Shown one piece after another: positions 17,771-25,607 of a stretch of DNA of 64,000 nucleotides. Below the pieces are notes generated by a model, which was not told the origin of the DNA, made no database searches, and was given only the letters and a program-made list of their open reading frames with translations. The stretch is taken from the NCBI GenBank assembly GCA_028873845.1, contig JAPPNO010000129.1, positions 1-64,000 on the forward strand, written 5' to 3'. Source of the DNA: Gemmatimonadota bacterium. GTDB lineage: Bacteria > Gemmatimonadota > Gemmatimonadetes > Longimicrobiales > Gaopeijiaceae. The stretch's first letter is position 1; each line of letters begins with the position of its first letter. The position numbers and the translations under genes are program-made.

Positions 17771-18071
17771 CGAAACCGCCCCTTACCAGGCGTGCCAGCT
17801 CCTTCACTGCCACGTCCGCATCGTCCCCCTCGGCCGTTATGGTCAGCGAACTCCCCTTTTCCGCGGCGAGCATCAGCACTCCCATGATGCTCTTCCCGTT
17901 GACGGCAAGCCGCTCCTTCCTGACCTGAATGGATGACCCGAAGCTGCCCGCGAGCTTCACGAACTCGGCGCATGGCCGCGCGTGCATTCCCAACCGGTTG
18001 GGAACCTCCACCTCCAGCGAACAGATTGCACCGCCGTCGTGGTCCGGAGCCGCGTGCCCCGATTCACTCAT
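17763..18071 (-). CDS. ptsH: Phosphocarrier protein HPr
   Basis: The 102-residue protein is HPr with a short N-terminal extension. The phospho-His is His30 in NRLGMHARP (His15 of standard numbering), and the regulatory serine is Ser61 in GKSIMGVLML (Ser46 standard), the residue phosphorylated by HPr kinase. Both sites are intact, so it can take part in both the PEP-driven and the ATP-driven reactions. It overlaps the end of hprK by 8 bases and the start of ptsI by 8 bases. Confidence 0.94.
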   Translation of the reverse strand: MSESGHAAPDHDGGAICSLEVEVPNRLGMHARPCAEFVKLAGSFGSSIQVRKERLAVNGKSIMGVLMLAAEKGSSLTITAEGDDADVAVKELARLVRGGFGE

Positions 18072-18714
18072 AGTCCTCGATCAGCGAATCGCGGGGGTTC
18101 ATCGCCCCGCGCAGGCCATCGTCGAACCGCCTCGGGACATCGACACCCGAGTAGGCGAGAAGCTGGTTCATCGCGATGACCTCGCTGATCGCGATCAGGT
18201 TCTTGCCCGGATTGAGCGGGATCGTGAGCCTCGGGAGTTCCACGCCCAGGATCCGCGTCATTTCCCTGTCCAGACCCGTCCGGTCGTACTCCTGTGCGTC
18301 GTCCCAGGCCTGCAGATCGACGATCACCTCCACCCGCTTGCGCTGCCGGGTGGCGCGCGTTCCGAACATGGACGCGATGTCTACGATGCCGATGCCCCGG
18401 ATCTCCATGTGGAACCCCTGGCGTTCGTGTCCCTTCCCCATCAGCACGTCGTTGCCTCGCCTCGAAACGAACACGAGGTCGTCGGCGACGAGCCGGTGGC
18501 CGCGCTGCACGAGTCCCAGAACGCATTCGGACTTGCCGATCCCGCTGGGCCCGGTGAAGAGAAGGCCGATCCCGTAGACATCGGCCAGCGATCCGTGTAC
18601 GGTGGTGACCGGGGCCAGCACCTCCTCCAGATACGGTTTCAGTGCACGGTAGAAATCCCCCGTTTCGATCCTGGTGCGGAAGACCGGCACACGGGCTCGC
18701 TCGGCGAGCCGCAA
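18064..18714 (-). CDS. hprK: HPr kinase/phosphorylase, catalytic domain (split from its N-terminus)
   Basis: This frame carries the complete catalytic domain of HPr kinase/phosphorylase, which phosphorylates or dephosphorylates HPr on the regulatory serine. Walker A is GPSGIGKS (55-62) and the HprK signature MEIRGIGIVDI is at about 103-113. The N-terminal domain lies in a different frame just upstream (18713-19024). Read from the TTG at 18714 the domain starts at RLAERARVPVFRT, which is the point where the intact family protein continues after VTRG..VP. An exact AGGAGGTG lies 13 bases before this TTG. The likely explanations are a one-base indel (natural or sequencing error), frameshifting, or a genuinely split gene. 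It overlaps ptsH by 8 bases. Confidence 0.8.
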   Translation of the reverse strand: MRLAERARVPVFRTRIETGDFYRALKPYLEEVLAPVTTVHGSLADVYGIGLLFTGPSGIGKSECVLGLVQRGHRLVADDLVFVSRRGNDVLMGKGHERQGFHMEIRGIGIVDIASMFGTRATRQRKRVEVIVDLQAWDDAQEYDRTGLDREMTRILGVELPRLTIPLNPGKNLIAISEVIAMNQLLAYSGVDVPRRFDDGLRGAMNPRDSLIEDYE

Positions 18715-19024
18715 GGAAGCAGGCCGGCACCTCCTGGCCCCGGGTCACGAAGACGGCCGGCACGTCATGGGCGAAGACGCCACCGAGACGCTCCTCCACC
18801 TCCCGGGGCTCGAGTGTCGACAGGTAGCTCATCTCGGTCTTGCCGAACACCTGCGCGCGTCCTTCGGGGAACCGGTCCGTGTATCCCGCCAGCGACAGAC
18901 CCGGACTCGACACGTCCGAATTGCCGATGCGTCCGTCGAGGGGGACGCGAGGGGTGAGGAGCTCCAGCTGCAGCGGCGCCTCCCTGGCATCGAAAAGCTG
19001 CCCGACCGTGACGAAGGCGGTCAC
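18713..19024 (-). pseudogene. hprK: HPr kinase N-terminal domain, out of frame with the catalytic domain
   Basis: From GTG at 19024 about 104 residues match the N-terminal domain of HprK: VTVGQLF, LELLTP, NSDVSSPGLSLAGY, QVFGKTEMSYL and VPAVFVTRGQEVP. Similarity stops at ACFL near 18713, while the family sequence resumes one frame away at 18714. This frame stays open beyond that point only because GC-rich shadow frames rarely contain stops, and the continued translation is nonsense. It starts 42 bases after the hpf stop. If the frame change is real, the intact enzyme can be made only by frameshifting or as two chains. Confidence 0.75.
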
Positions 19025-19066
19025 GACCCGGCCAGCGCCACGCTGGAGACACCCCTGCCCACCCGG

Positions 19067-19384
19067 TCACCCCGGGGAGCTGGAGGACGCGTGGCGGAAA
19101 TCCTTGCGCCGCGAACGGTCGCGCTTGAGCCGGCGTTTCACGTGTGTGTCCAGGTCGTCCAGCGCCACCCGGAAGTCCGGTCCCTCGCCACGGGCCACGA
19201 GCGGTTGGCGCCGGCTCCTGGAGACGATCGCTTCGACCGTGTGCGACCGGCCCTGAAGCCGGAATATCACGCTAATATCCATCACCGCGGGGTCGAAGCG
19301 GGGCCACCGTTGCGAGAGGGTCTCCACGCGGTCGCGCAGTGACGGGTTGACTTCACATCCGTGGGCTGTGATCCGTGTCGGCAT
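19067..19384 (-). CDS. hpf: Ribosome hibernation-promoting factor (HPF/RaiA)
   Basis: The 105-residue protein has the fold pattern of ribosome-associated inhibitors: PTRITAHGCEVNPSLRDRVETLSQRW, a central strand DISVIFRLQGRSHTVEA, then DFRVALDDLDTHVKRRLKRDR. It binds the 30S subunit and stops translation in slow growth. The short form is present, without the long-HPF C-terminal domain. The ATG at 19384 has GGAG 8 bases upstream. Position directly before hprK-ptsH-ptsI recalls the hpf-ptsN-hprK-ptsH cluster of Proteobacteria. The upstream gap 19385-19563 contains no gene. Confidence 0.85.
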   Translation of the reverse strand: MPTRITAHGCEVNPSLRDRVETLSQRWPRFDPAVMDISVIFRLQGRSHTVEAIVSRSRRQPLVARGEGPDFRVALDDLDTHVKRRLKRDRSRRKDFRHASSSSPG

Positions 19385-19563
19385 CCTGTCGTCTCCATGG
19401 TGGGAATTCGGGGTGAGGTCCAACCGTTGCGACTTCCGGTTCCGGCGTAACGCACTGCCCGCCCGCGGCCATCCGCGAAACGGAACCCGGCTGCATCGGG
19501 CGGGCGGCGCGCGCATTGCTAGTTTAGCACCCCGAGCCCACCGGGAAACCCCGAGGACCCCGT

Positions 19564-20700
19564 TCAGGCGGGTTGCCCACGCCTCGCGACCACCGAGAAG
19601 AGCAACGCCTCGAAGGCGTCGGCCACGCCTCTCCAGGTGTAGAGTTCCGCCATGGTTCGCGCGGCGCGTCCCATGCGATCACGGGTCTCCGGCTGCAGAA
19701 CCCGGCCCAGCGCCGCCGCCAGCGCGTCGACGTCGCCATGCGGCACCAGGAGGCCGGTCTCGCCGTGGCGGACGGTCTCACGCAGCCCCGGCGAGTCCGA
19801 GGCGACGGTGGGGGTCGCGCAAGCCGAGGCCTCGATGCTGGTGATCCCCCATCCCTCCTTGGGCGATGTGAGCGCGTGAACCCACGACCTGGACAGCAGT
19901 TCGCGCTTCCGCTCGTCCGGGACGAAGCCGGCGAAGTGCACGCTGTCCTCGATGCCGAGCCGGCGGGCGGTCTCCTCCAGGGCGGGACGGGCGTCTCCCT
20001 TCCCGGCAACGATCATCTTCACCCGGGTGCCCCCCCGGCGCAGCCGCGCCACCGCGCTCAGCACCAGGTCGACCCGCTTGTACCGCTTGAGCCGCCCCAG
20101 GTAGACCACGGTGGGGTCCGAGTAGCGCGTGGCGGCCGGACCCAGCCCCTCGAGTTCCACCCCGTTGCGGATGACGGCGATGCGGGACGGATCGAGGCCG
20201 CGCCGACCGAGGTCTTCGCGCGTGCTCCGCGAAACCGCGACGCACGGCAGTCCCCGGTACGCGGCCGGAATGATGCGCTCGAAGAGCCAGGTGGCGGTCG
20301 CGAGGAGCGGATTGGCCTCACGAAAGGCGGTCGCGCCGAAGAGGTGGTGCACCAGGAGAAGGTCGGCCCCGGCGCCGGCCCACATCGGGGCCAGCATGGG
20401 CACCTTGTTCAGGTCCTCGACGGCGACATCGTAGTCTTCCTCCGCGAGCTGGCGCTGGCGGTACAGCGGCGCCGCCAGGTTGAAGGTGTAGCGGCCGCCC
20501 GTGCGATGCACGTCGATTCCGTCGATCCGGGCGGTGCTCGCACAACCCTCCCAGCCGGAACAGAGGAGCGTCACCCGATGGCCCCGGCGGGCGAGCCTTC
20601 CGAAGACCTGGTGCAGGTGTTCCTCGGCACCCCCGGCGTTGGGATTCTCGCGGTCCTGCCAGTTGACGACCAGGATCCTGAGCGGCGCGCGGGCGGGCAT
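19564..20700 (-). CDS. Glycosyltransferase family 4 protein
   Basis: The 378-residue protein is a GT-B fold, retaining-type glycosyltransferase. The N-terminal acceptor domain begins LRILVVNWQDRENPNAGGAEEHLHQV, typical of GT4. The C-terminal nucleotide-sugar domain has VVYLGRLKRYKRVDLVLSA, KMIVAGKGD and the EGWGITSIEASACATPTVAS motif that carries the catalytic E-x7-E. The substrate is not predictable. The ATG at 20700 follows the nusB stop by 2 bases, so it is the last gene of the riboflavin-nusB operon. A role in envelope polysaccharide is likely but not shown. Confidence 0.85.
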   Translation of the reverse strand: MPARAPLRILVVNWQDRENPNAGGAEEHLHQVFGRLARRGHRVTLLCSGWEGCASTARIDGIDVHRTGGRYTFNLAAPLYRQRQLAEEDYDVAVEDLNKVPMLAPMWAGAGADLLLVHHLFGATAFREANPLLATATWLFERIIPAAYRGLPCVAVSRSTREDLGRRGLDPSRIAVIRNGVELEGLGPAATRYSDPTVVYLGRLKRYKRVDLVLSAVARLRRGGTRVKMIVAGKGDARPALEETARRLGIEDSVHFAGFVPDERKRELLSRSWVHALTSPKEGWGITSIEASACATPTVASDSPGLRETVRHGETGLLVPHGDVDALAAALGRVLQPETRDRMGRAARTMAELYTWRGVADAFEALLFSVVARRGQPA

Positions 20701-20702
20701 GG

Positions 20703-21161
20703 TCAGGCCGGGGGTGGTTCGCCGGACCGGCAGGACCGATACACCGCATCGAGGACGCCGTTGACGAAGCGCGGCGAGTCCGCCCCTCCGTACCTCTCCG
20801 CCAGGCGCACGGCCTCCTGGATCGCCACCTTGGCGGGCAGATCCGACAGGCACAGGATCTCGGTGGCACCCAGGCGCAGGATGCCGCGGTCCATGACGGA
20901 CAACCGGTCGAGCCGCCAGTTGTCCATGCACGCCGAAATCGTGTCCTCGATGCGGCCGCGGTCCTTCGCGAATGCGCTCACCAGCCTTTCCAGGTAGCGC
21001 CGCCTCGCCGGGGCCACCGTCCGCTCGACCATGGTGACTTCCAGCGCTTCCGGCATCGAGCCGCCCTCCCCCTCCGTCTCCCAGCGGTAATGCACCTGGA
21101 GGAACCAGGCCCGCGACCGGCTCCGGTCCCTCCGCCTCCGCGGCGCGGGCGAGCGGCTCAA
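20703..21161 (-). CDS. nusB: Transcription antitermination factor NusB
   Basis: The 152-residue protein binds boxA RNA with NusE/S10 and takes part in antitermination, mainly on rRNA operons. It begins with an Arg-rich segment and RSRAWFLQVHYRWE, then the helical bundle with SVMDRGILRLGATEIL and the AIQEAVRLAERYGGADSPRFVNGVLDAV motif, all typical of NusB. A long linker between helices carries an acidic and Gly run. It overlaps the ribH stop by four bases; the ribH-nusB pairing is common across bacteria. Confidence 0.92.
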   Translation of the reverse strand: MSRSPAPRRRRDRSRSRAWFLQVHYRWETEGEGGSMPEALEVTMVERTVAPARRRYLERLVSAFAKDRGRIEDTISACMDNWRLDRLSVMDRGILRLGATEILCLSDLPAKVAIQEAVRLAERYGGADSPRFVNGVLDAVYRSCRSGEPPPA

Positions 21162-21625
21162 GGGTCCGCCGGCCTCGCCGGATGAGACGCGTAGAGTGAC
21201 AGCATGTCCAGTGCGGACTGCGCAAACTCGCCGCCCTTGTCCGCGCCGTACACGTTGGCACGCAGCAGGGCCTGCTCGCCGGTGTCGGTGGTCAGTACGC
21301 CGAACACGACCGGAATGCCCGCGGCAAGGGCCACCTGTCCCAGCCCGTCGCTGGCGTGTCCGGCCACGTAGTCGAAGTGGGCGGTCTCGCCGCGAATCAC
21401 GCAGCCGATCGCCACGATGGCGTCGTACCTCCTCGATTCCGCGATTCTGCGCGCCGCCTGCGGCAGATCCCAGGCGCCCGGAACGTACAGGACCTCGATG
21501 TTCTCCGGCTCGTGTCCGTGTGCGAGCAACCGCTGGCGGGCCCCCTCCAGCAACTGTTCGGTGATCATGCTGTTGAAGCGCGCCACCAGGAGCGCTATCC
21601 GCAAGGACGCAGGTCCGGTCTCCAA
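21158..21625 (-). CDS. ribH: 6,7-dimethyl-8-ribityllumazine synthase
   Basis: RibH condenses the RibB product (dihydroxybutanone phosphate) with the ribityl-aminouracil to give lumazine, the penultimate step to riboflavin. The 155-residue protein shows ALLVARFNSMITEQLLEGA, VPGAWDLPQAA, AIGCVIRGETAHFDYV, and PVVFGVLTTDTGEQAL with the catalytic His in ETAHFD. It lies 2 bases downstream of ribBA and overlaps nusB by four bases. Confidence 0.95.
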   Translation of the reverse strand: METGPASLRIALLVARFNSMITEQLLEGARQRLLAHGHEPENIEVLYVPGAWDLPQAARRIAESRRYDAIVAIGCVIRGETAHFDYVAGHASDGLGQVALAAGIPVVFGVLTTDTGEQALLRANVYGADKGGEFAQSALDMLSLYASHPARPADP

Positions 21626-21627
21626 AA

Positions 21628-22824
21628 TCAGTCCCCCTCCTCCCTTTCCACCCCGGCGACGGATCCGGCGTCCGTCGCCATCACGTTCCCGTTGTCGATT
21701 CGTACCCCGTCGAAGGGCACCCGTCCCGCCACCCGCAGGGCGTAACCGTCGAGCCCGACGATGCGCCGCCGGCTGTTGGTCAGCAGCCTGATCGAGGTCA
21801 GTCCCAGGTCGAGGAGTATCTGCGCTCCGATTCCGTAGTCGCGCAGCACCTGCCTAGGGGCGGCAGAGTCGGCGTCGGACACCGCACTCCCCCCGAACCG
21901 GCGCAGCCGGTCGATCAGCCGGTCCCCGGCCCGGTCGCGATGGATGTAGACGACCACCCCCTCCCCCTCCCTCCGGATCCGCTGCATGGCGCCCGCCAGC
22001 AGGTTGCCCTGTCGCTCGTCCAGCGAATCGAAGGTCTCGGCCAGCGGGTTCTCGGCGTGCATGCGGACCAGCACGTCCTCCTTCCCCTCGACCCTCCCGC
22101 GCACCAGCGCAATGTGGACGCGGTCGTCGATCTGCGTCCGGTAGCCGATGAAGAGGAACTCGCCCCAGGCCGTGCGCAGCGTCGTCTCCACCACGCGCCT
22201 CACCAGCCGTTCCCGCGCCAGCCGGTACGCCACCAGCTGCTCGACCGTAATGAACCTGAGATCGTGTTGCCGGGCCATGACCTCGAGTTCGCGGCGGCGG
22301 GCCATCGTCCCGTCCTCGTTGAGGATCTCGCAGATCACGCCGGTGGGCGCCAGCCCCGCCAGCCGGGCCAGGTCGACGGCCGCTTCGGTCTGGCCCACGC
22401 GGCGCAGCACACCCCCCCGGCGGGCGCGCAGGGGAAAGATGTGCCCGGGGCGCCGGAGGTCGTCGGGGGTGGACCCGGGGTCGGCCAGCACCTTCACCGT
22501 CTTCGCACGGTCGTGGGCGGAGATTCCCGTCGTGACACCGTAACGGCGGTGGGCGTCCACCGAAATCGTGAACGCGGTCCCCTGGGGGTCGGTCCCCCGC
22601 TCGGTCATGAGCGGAAGCTCCAGGGCGTCCGCACGGTCCGCGGTCATGGAGACGCAGATGAGTCCCCGGCCGAACTTGGTCATGAAATTCACCAGGTCGG
22701 GGGTGATCCTCCCGGCCGCGCAGACCAGGTCGCCCTCGTTCTCCCGGTCTTCGTCGTCGGCGACGATCACCAGCCTGCCCGCGGCGATGTCGCGGATCGC
22801 GTCGGGAACGGAATCAAGTGGCAT
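21628..22824 (-). CDS. ribBA: Dihydroxybutanone phosphate synthase fused to a degenerate GTP cyclohydrolase II domain
   Basis: The RibB half (about 1-200) is intact: [57 protein letters not shown], and [16 protein letters not shown]. The RibA half (about 205-398) keeps the fold landmarks [21 protein letters not shown] and IRLLTN. It has lost the zinc site: the HSEC of active enzymes is HAEN here and the RCDCG segment is replaced by LDERQG. The RQEGRGIGL loop is also gone (HRDRAGDRL). GTP cyclohydrolase II activity is therefore unlikely. This recalls the RibBX proteins known from Proteobacteria. A functional ribA should then exist elsewhere. It overlaps ribE by 11 bases. Confidence 0.88.
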   Translation of the reverse strand: MPLDSVPDAIRDIAAGRLVIVADDEDRENEGDLVCAAGRITPDLVNFMTKFGRGLICVSMTADRADALELPLMTERGTDPQGTAFTISVDAHRRYGVTTGISAHDRAKTVKVLADPGSTPDDLRRPGHIFPLRARRGGVLRRVGQTEAAVDLARLAGLAPTGVICEILNEDGTMARRRELEVMARQHDLRFITVEQLVAYRLARERLVRRVVETTLRTAWGEFLFIGYRTQIDDRVHIALVRGRVEGKEDVLVRMHAENPLAETFDSLDERQGNLLAGAMQRIRREGEGVVVYIHRDRAGDRLIDRLRRFGGSAVSDADSAAPRQVLRDYGIGAQILLDLGLTSIRLLTNSRRRIVGLDGYALRVAGRVPFDGVRIDNGNVMATDAGSVAGVEREEGD

Positions 22825-23443
22825 GGGTGCGGCCGAACCTCCCGGGAAGCGGTCCTCCGGCTTCCACGAAGCGCCTGACGTACCTGCCGATGAGGTCCGC
22901 CTCCACGTTCACCGGATCGCCGGGCTCGAGGGTGGGGAAGTTGGTGTGTTCCCAGGTGTAGGGGATGATGGCCACCTCGCAGCGCGCGCCCCCGCGAAGG
23001 CCGTTGACGGTAAGGCTGACTCCGTTGAGGGCGATGGAACCGTGCGGTATCGTGGTGGCAAGGACGTCTTCGGGCAACGCGAACTCCAGGAACGTCGTCG
23101 CGCCCCGGACCCGCCTTTCCAGAAGGGTGGCCAGGCCGTCCACATGGCCCTGGACCAGGTGCCCGTCGAGCCGGTCACCCGCCTTCACCGCACGTTCGAG
23201 GTTGACGGCTCGGCCGGCGCCGTACCGGGCCGCCAGGGTGCGTTCCAGCGTGGAAGCGCCCGCCTGCACGGAAAAGGTGCCGCCGCCGAGGGCGCGAACG
23301 GTCAGGCAGGCCCCGTCCACGGCGACGGACTGCCCCGGAACCAGCTCTCCGGCCACGTCGGCGGCGATCACGAGGGTGCGGCCGCCCTCCTCCTCGGCGA
23401 CCGCCACGATCTCGCCTACGGATTCGATAATCCCGGTAAACAA
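22814..23443 (-). CDS. ribE: Riboflavin synthase alpha chain
   Basis: RibE dismutates two lumazines to riboflavin. The 209-residue protein has two homologous barrels: the N-terminal one starts FTGIIESVGEI and contains the catalytic-site segment VDGACLTV, and the second contains LVQGHVDGLA and SIALNGVSLTVNG. The start is TTG at 23443 followed by FTGI, the family N-terminus. No good ribosome-binding site is seen, so coupling with ribD, whose stop is 7 bases upstream, is likely. Confidence 0.93.
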   Translation of the reverse strand: MFTGIIESVGEIVAVAEEEGGRTLVIAADVAGELVPGQSVAVDGACLTVRALGGGTFSVQAGASTLERTLAARYGAGRAVNLERAVKAGDRLDGHLVQGHVDGLATLLERRVRGATTFLEFALPEDVLATTIPHGSIALNGVSLTVNGLRGGARCEVAIIPYTWEHTNFPTLEPGDPVNVEADLIGRYVRRFVEAGGPLPGRFGRTHAT

Positions 23444-23450
23444 GGGGGAG

Positions 23451-24602
23451 TCAGCCTCCGCGATCCAGAACGATCAGCGTATCGTCCCCGAATCTCACCG
23501 GGTCGAGTCGCGGCTGCCACCCCTGCATGAGGGTCGCCACGTCCTCCGGCCGGTCGCCCGGAGTCACCGGAAAGGCCGGCACCCCACCCCCCCCCACCAC
23601 CACCGGCGCCACGAACAGATAGAGCCGGTCGGCCAGGCCCTCCGCCAGCAGCGATGCCGCCAGGACGCCTCCCCCCTCGCAGAAGACGCTGCCGACACCC
23701 CGGCCGGCCAGCGCCTCCATGAGGGCCGCCAGCTCCAGTCCACGCGTCCCGGCCGGCACCGCCACCACCTCCCCCCGCCCCCCCAACCGCTCCTCCACCC
23801 GTCCCGCCGCCCCGGGCGCGGTCACCACGATCGCCCGCCCCGCTCCGTCCCCGCGCAACGCGCGCAGATCCCGGACCGCTTCCCCGCGCCGGTCCAGCAA
23901 CACCGGCCTGGGGGGAACGCGGGGCGTCACCGCCCCCCGCGCGGTCAGCATCGGGTCGTCGGCCTTCCAGGTGCGGGTGCCCACCAGTATCGCGTCGAAC
24001 CCCGCGCGCAGGCGGTGCACCTCGGACCGCGCCTCCGGGCCCGTCAGCCACACCCGCCTGCCCCCACGCGGCGCGATGCGTCCGTCCAGACTCACGGCCA
24101 GCTTGAGGGCCACAAACGGCCTCTCGCTCCGCGCGGCGTGGAAGAACACGGGGTTCTCCGCGGCCCAGCCGGCCACGTCCCCGCACGGGCCGGCGACGCG
24201 CACACCCCGCCGGCGCAGCCACGCCCCGCCGCCCCCCTCCACCGCACCCGGCTCGGCCGCCCAGTACACCACGCGCTCGATCCCCGCCGCGCGGATGGCC
24301 TCGGCACATGGCGGCGTTTTCCCGGTGTGCGCGCACGGCTCCAGACTGCTGTACAGCGTGGCGCCGCGGGCACGCTCCCCCAGCTCCGCCAGTGCGGCCG
24401 CCTCGGCGTGGGGTCCACCGAACTCCGCGTGGTGCGCCTCGGCCAGGGTGACCCCCGCGCGCGCCACGACCGCACCGACCATCGGGTTGGGGTGCACCCG
24501 TCCCCACCCCTTCCGGCCCAGCTCGACGGATCGGCCCAGGAATGCGCGATCGGTGGCGCTCAGGCGATCGCCACCGGCTGCGCCGGCGAGAGGCGCGCTC
24601 AC
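23451..24602 (-). CDS. ribD: Bifunctional riboflavin deaminase/reductase
   Basis: RibD deaminates and then reduces the pyrimidine intermediate of riboflavin synthesis. From GTG at 24602 it has 383 residues. The zinc deaminase domain (about 10-150) has HPNPMVGAVV, GGPHAEAAAL, and the PCAHTGKTPPCAEA zinc ligands. The reductase domain (about 160-383) has KLAVSLDGRIA, AILVGTRTWKADDP and VFCEGGGVLAASLL. The Gly/Ala-rich sequence between them is long but intact. The GTG start overlaps the stop of the upstream outer-membrane protein gene (GTGA). Confidence 0.92.
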   Translation of the reverse strand: MSAPLAGAAGGDRLSATDRAFLGRSVELGRKGWGRVHPNPMVGAVVARAGVTLAEAHHAEFGGPHAEAAALAELGERARGATLYSSLEPCAHTGKTPPCAEAIRAAGIERVVYWAAEPGAVEGGGGAWLRRRGVRVAGPCGDVAGWAAENPVFFHAARSERPFVALKLAVSLDGRIAPRGGRRVWLTGPEARSEVHRLRAGFDAILVGTRTWKADDPMLTARGAVTPRVPPRPVLLDRRGEAVRDLRALRGDGAGRAIVVTAPGAAGRVEERLGGRGEVVAVPAGTRGLELAALMEALAGRGVGSVFCEGGGVLAASLLAEGLADRLYLFVAPVVVGGGGVPAFPVTPGDRPEDVATLMQGWQPRLDPVRFGDDTLIVLDRGG

Positions 24603-25597
24603 GGGGTGATGCGCACGGCGAGCGAGGCGAACCAGCTCCGGCCGGCGGGGTCGTACTCGCCGCCCCGGTCGTCGAAGGGATCGTCCACGCCCTCCGCCAC
24701 GCCGACCTCGAGCGACAGCTGCGAGATCAGGAAGTTGTACCACGCGCACGCGAAGTAGACCGTCCGCTCGCTCGCGATCCGGCCCGTGACCGCCCCGGAA
24801 TCGTCCACGCCTGCCGCCGCCGAAACGGTGGCCTCGCCCACGTAGCGGTCCCATCCGGCGCCGGCCATCAGTCCCACCACGAACCAGTTCTTCCCCAGCA
24901 TGGCCCGCAGCGACGTGACCTCGACATCGGTCTCCATCTCGCCCGGGTTCCCGTCACCTGCGTCGCCCGTCCCGACGGTCTCGTGCCAGTGCCGCGCGAT
25001 GGAGACGGAGAGGCCGGGCATCGTGAAGGACTCCCGCAGGATGCCCACCCGGGCACCCAGCCCCACCCCCGACGAGGGACCGCCGAACCCCTCTCCCTCC
25101 GGCAGCCACAGACGCGAATACGACGCGGCCAGGTCGGCCGAGAGGAACCCGCCGAAGCCCGGCCCGAACTGGAGCCCGTCCAGAACGCCCGCCGACACCA
25201 CGGCCCGCAGTCCCAGCACGGTCGGGTCCACCTCTTCCGCGAGGCCTTCCACGGTTCGGGCCGAGACCTGCGGCATCCCCATCCCGGTCCCGATCGCGGC
25301 CAGGGCGAACCCCAGCCGCGGGACGCTCCCCGTGCGGCGGCCGGACGTGCTGGGCGTCCCCGGAACGTCGCTGCCCAGCGCCGATGCCAGCCCCACCCCC
25401 CGCTGCACCGCCATCGCCGCCAGCACCAGCTCCCGGCACGTCGAGGTCCGGCCCGGATCGCCACCCGCGCAGAGCATGGCCAGCTCGGTCACTCCCTCGG
25501 CCGCGGTCCGGCCCCGCGGCAACTCCTGCGCGGAGACGGCAACCGATCCCCCGCCCGCCAGGGCCGCCAGCACGGCCGCGACCCCCATGTATCTCAT
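24599..25597 (-). CDS. Predicted outer-membrane beta-barrel protein, family not recognised
   Basis: From the ATG at 25597 the product has 332 residues with a signal peptide (YMGVAAVLAALAGGGSVAVSAQ). The mature part is rich in Gly, Ala and Ser and in alternating hydrophobic strands, and ends in a pattern (WFASLAVRITP) suggestive of a last barrel strand. A helical Cys-containing segment (LAMLCAGGDPGRTSTC) precedes the barrel-like part. Function is unknown. It sits between purM and ribD and overlaps ribD by four bases, so it is made from the same message. Confidence 0.55.
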   Translation of the reverse strand: MRYMGVAAVLAALAGGGSVAVSAQELPRGRTAAEGVTELAMLCAGGDPGRTSTCRELVLAAMAVQRGVGLASALGSDVPGTPSTSGRRTGSVPRLGFALAAIGTGMGMPQVSARTVEGLAEEVDPTVLGLRAVVSAGVLDGLQFGPGFGGFLSADLAASYSRLWLPEGEGFGGPSSGVGLGARVGILRESFTMPGLSVSIARHWHETVGTGDAGDGNPGEMETDVEVTSLRAMLGKNWFVVGLMAGAGWDRYVGEATVSAAAGVDDSGAVTGRIASERTVYFACAWYNFLISQLSLEVGVAEGVDDPFDDRGGEYDPAGRSWFASLAVRITP

Positions 25598-25607
25598 CAC
25601 ACCCACG

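Noticed and set aside
18713-19024. Reading the N-terminal HprK frame onward to 18068 as a 318-residue protein
   Set aside because: After residue 104 the translation no longer matches HprK and is low-complexity shadow sequence.
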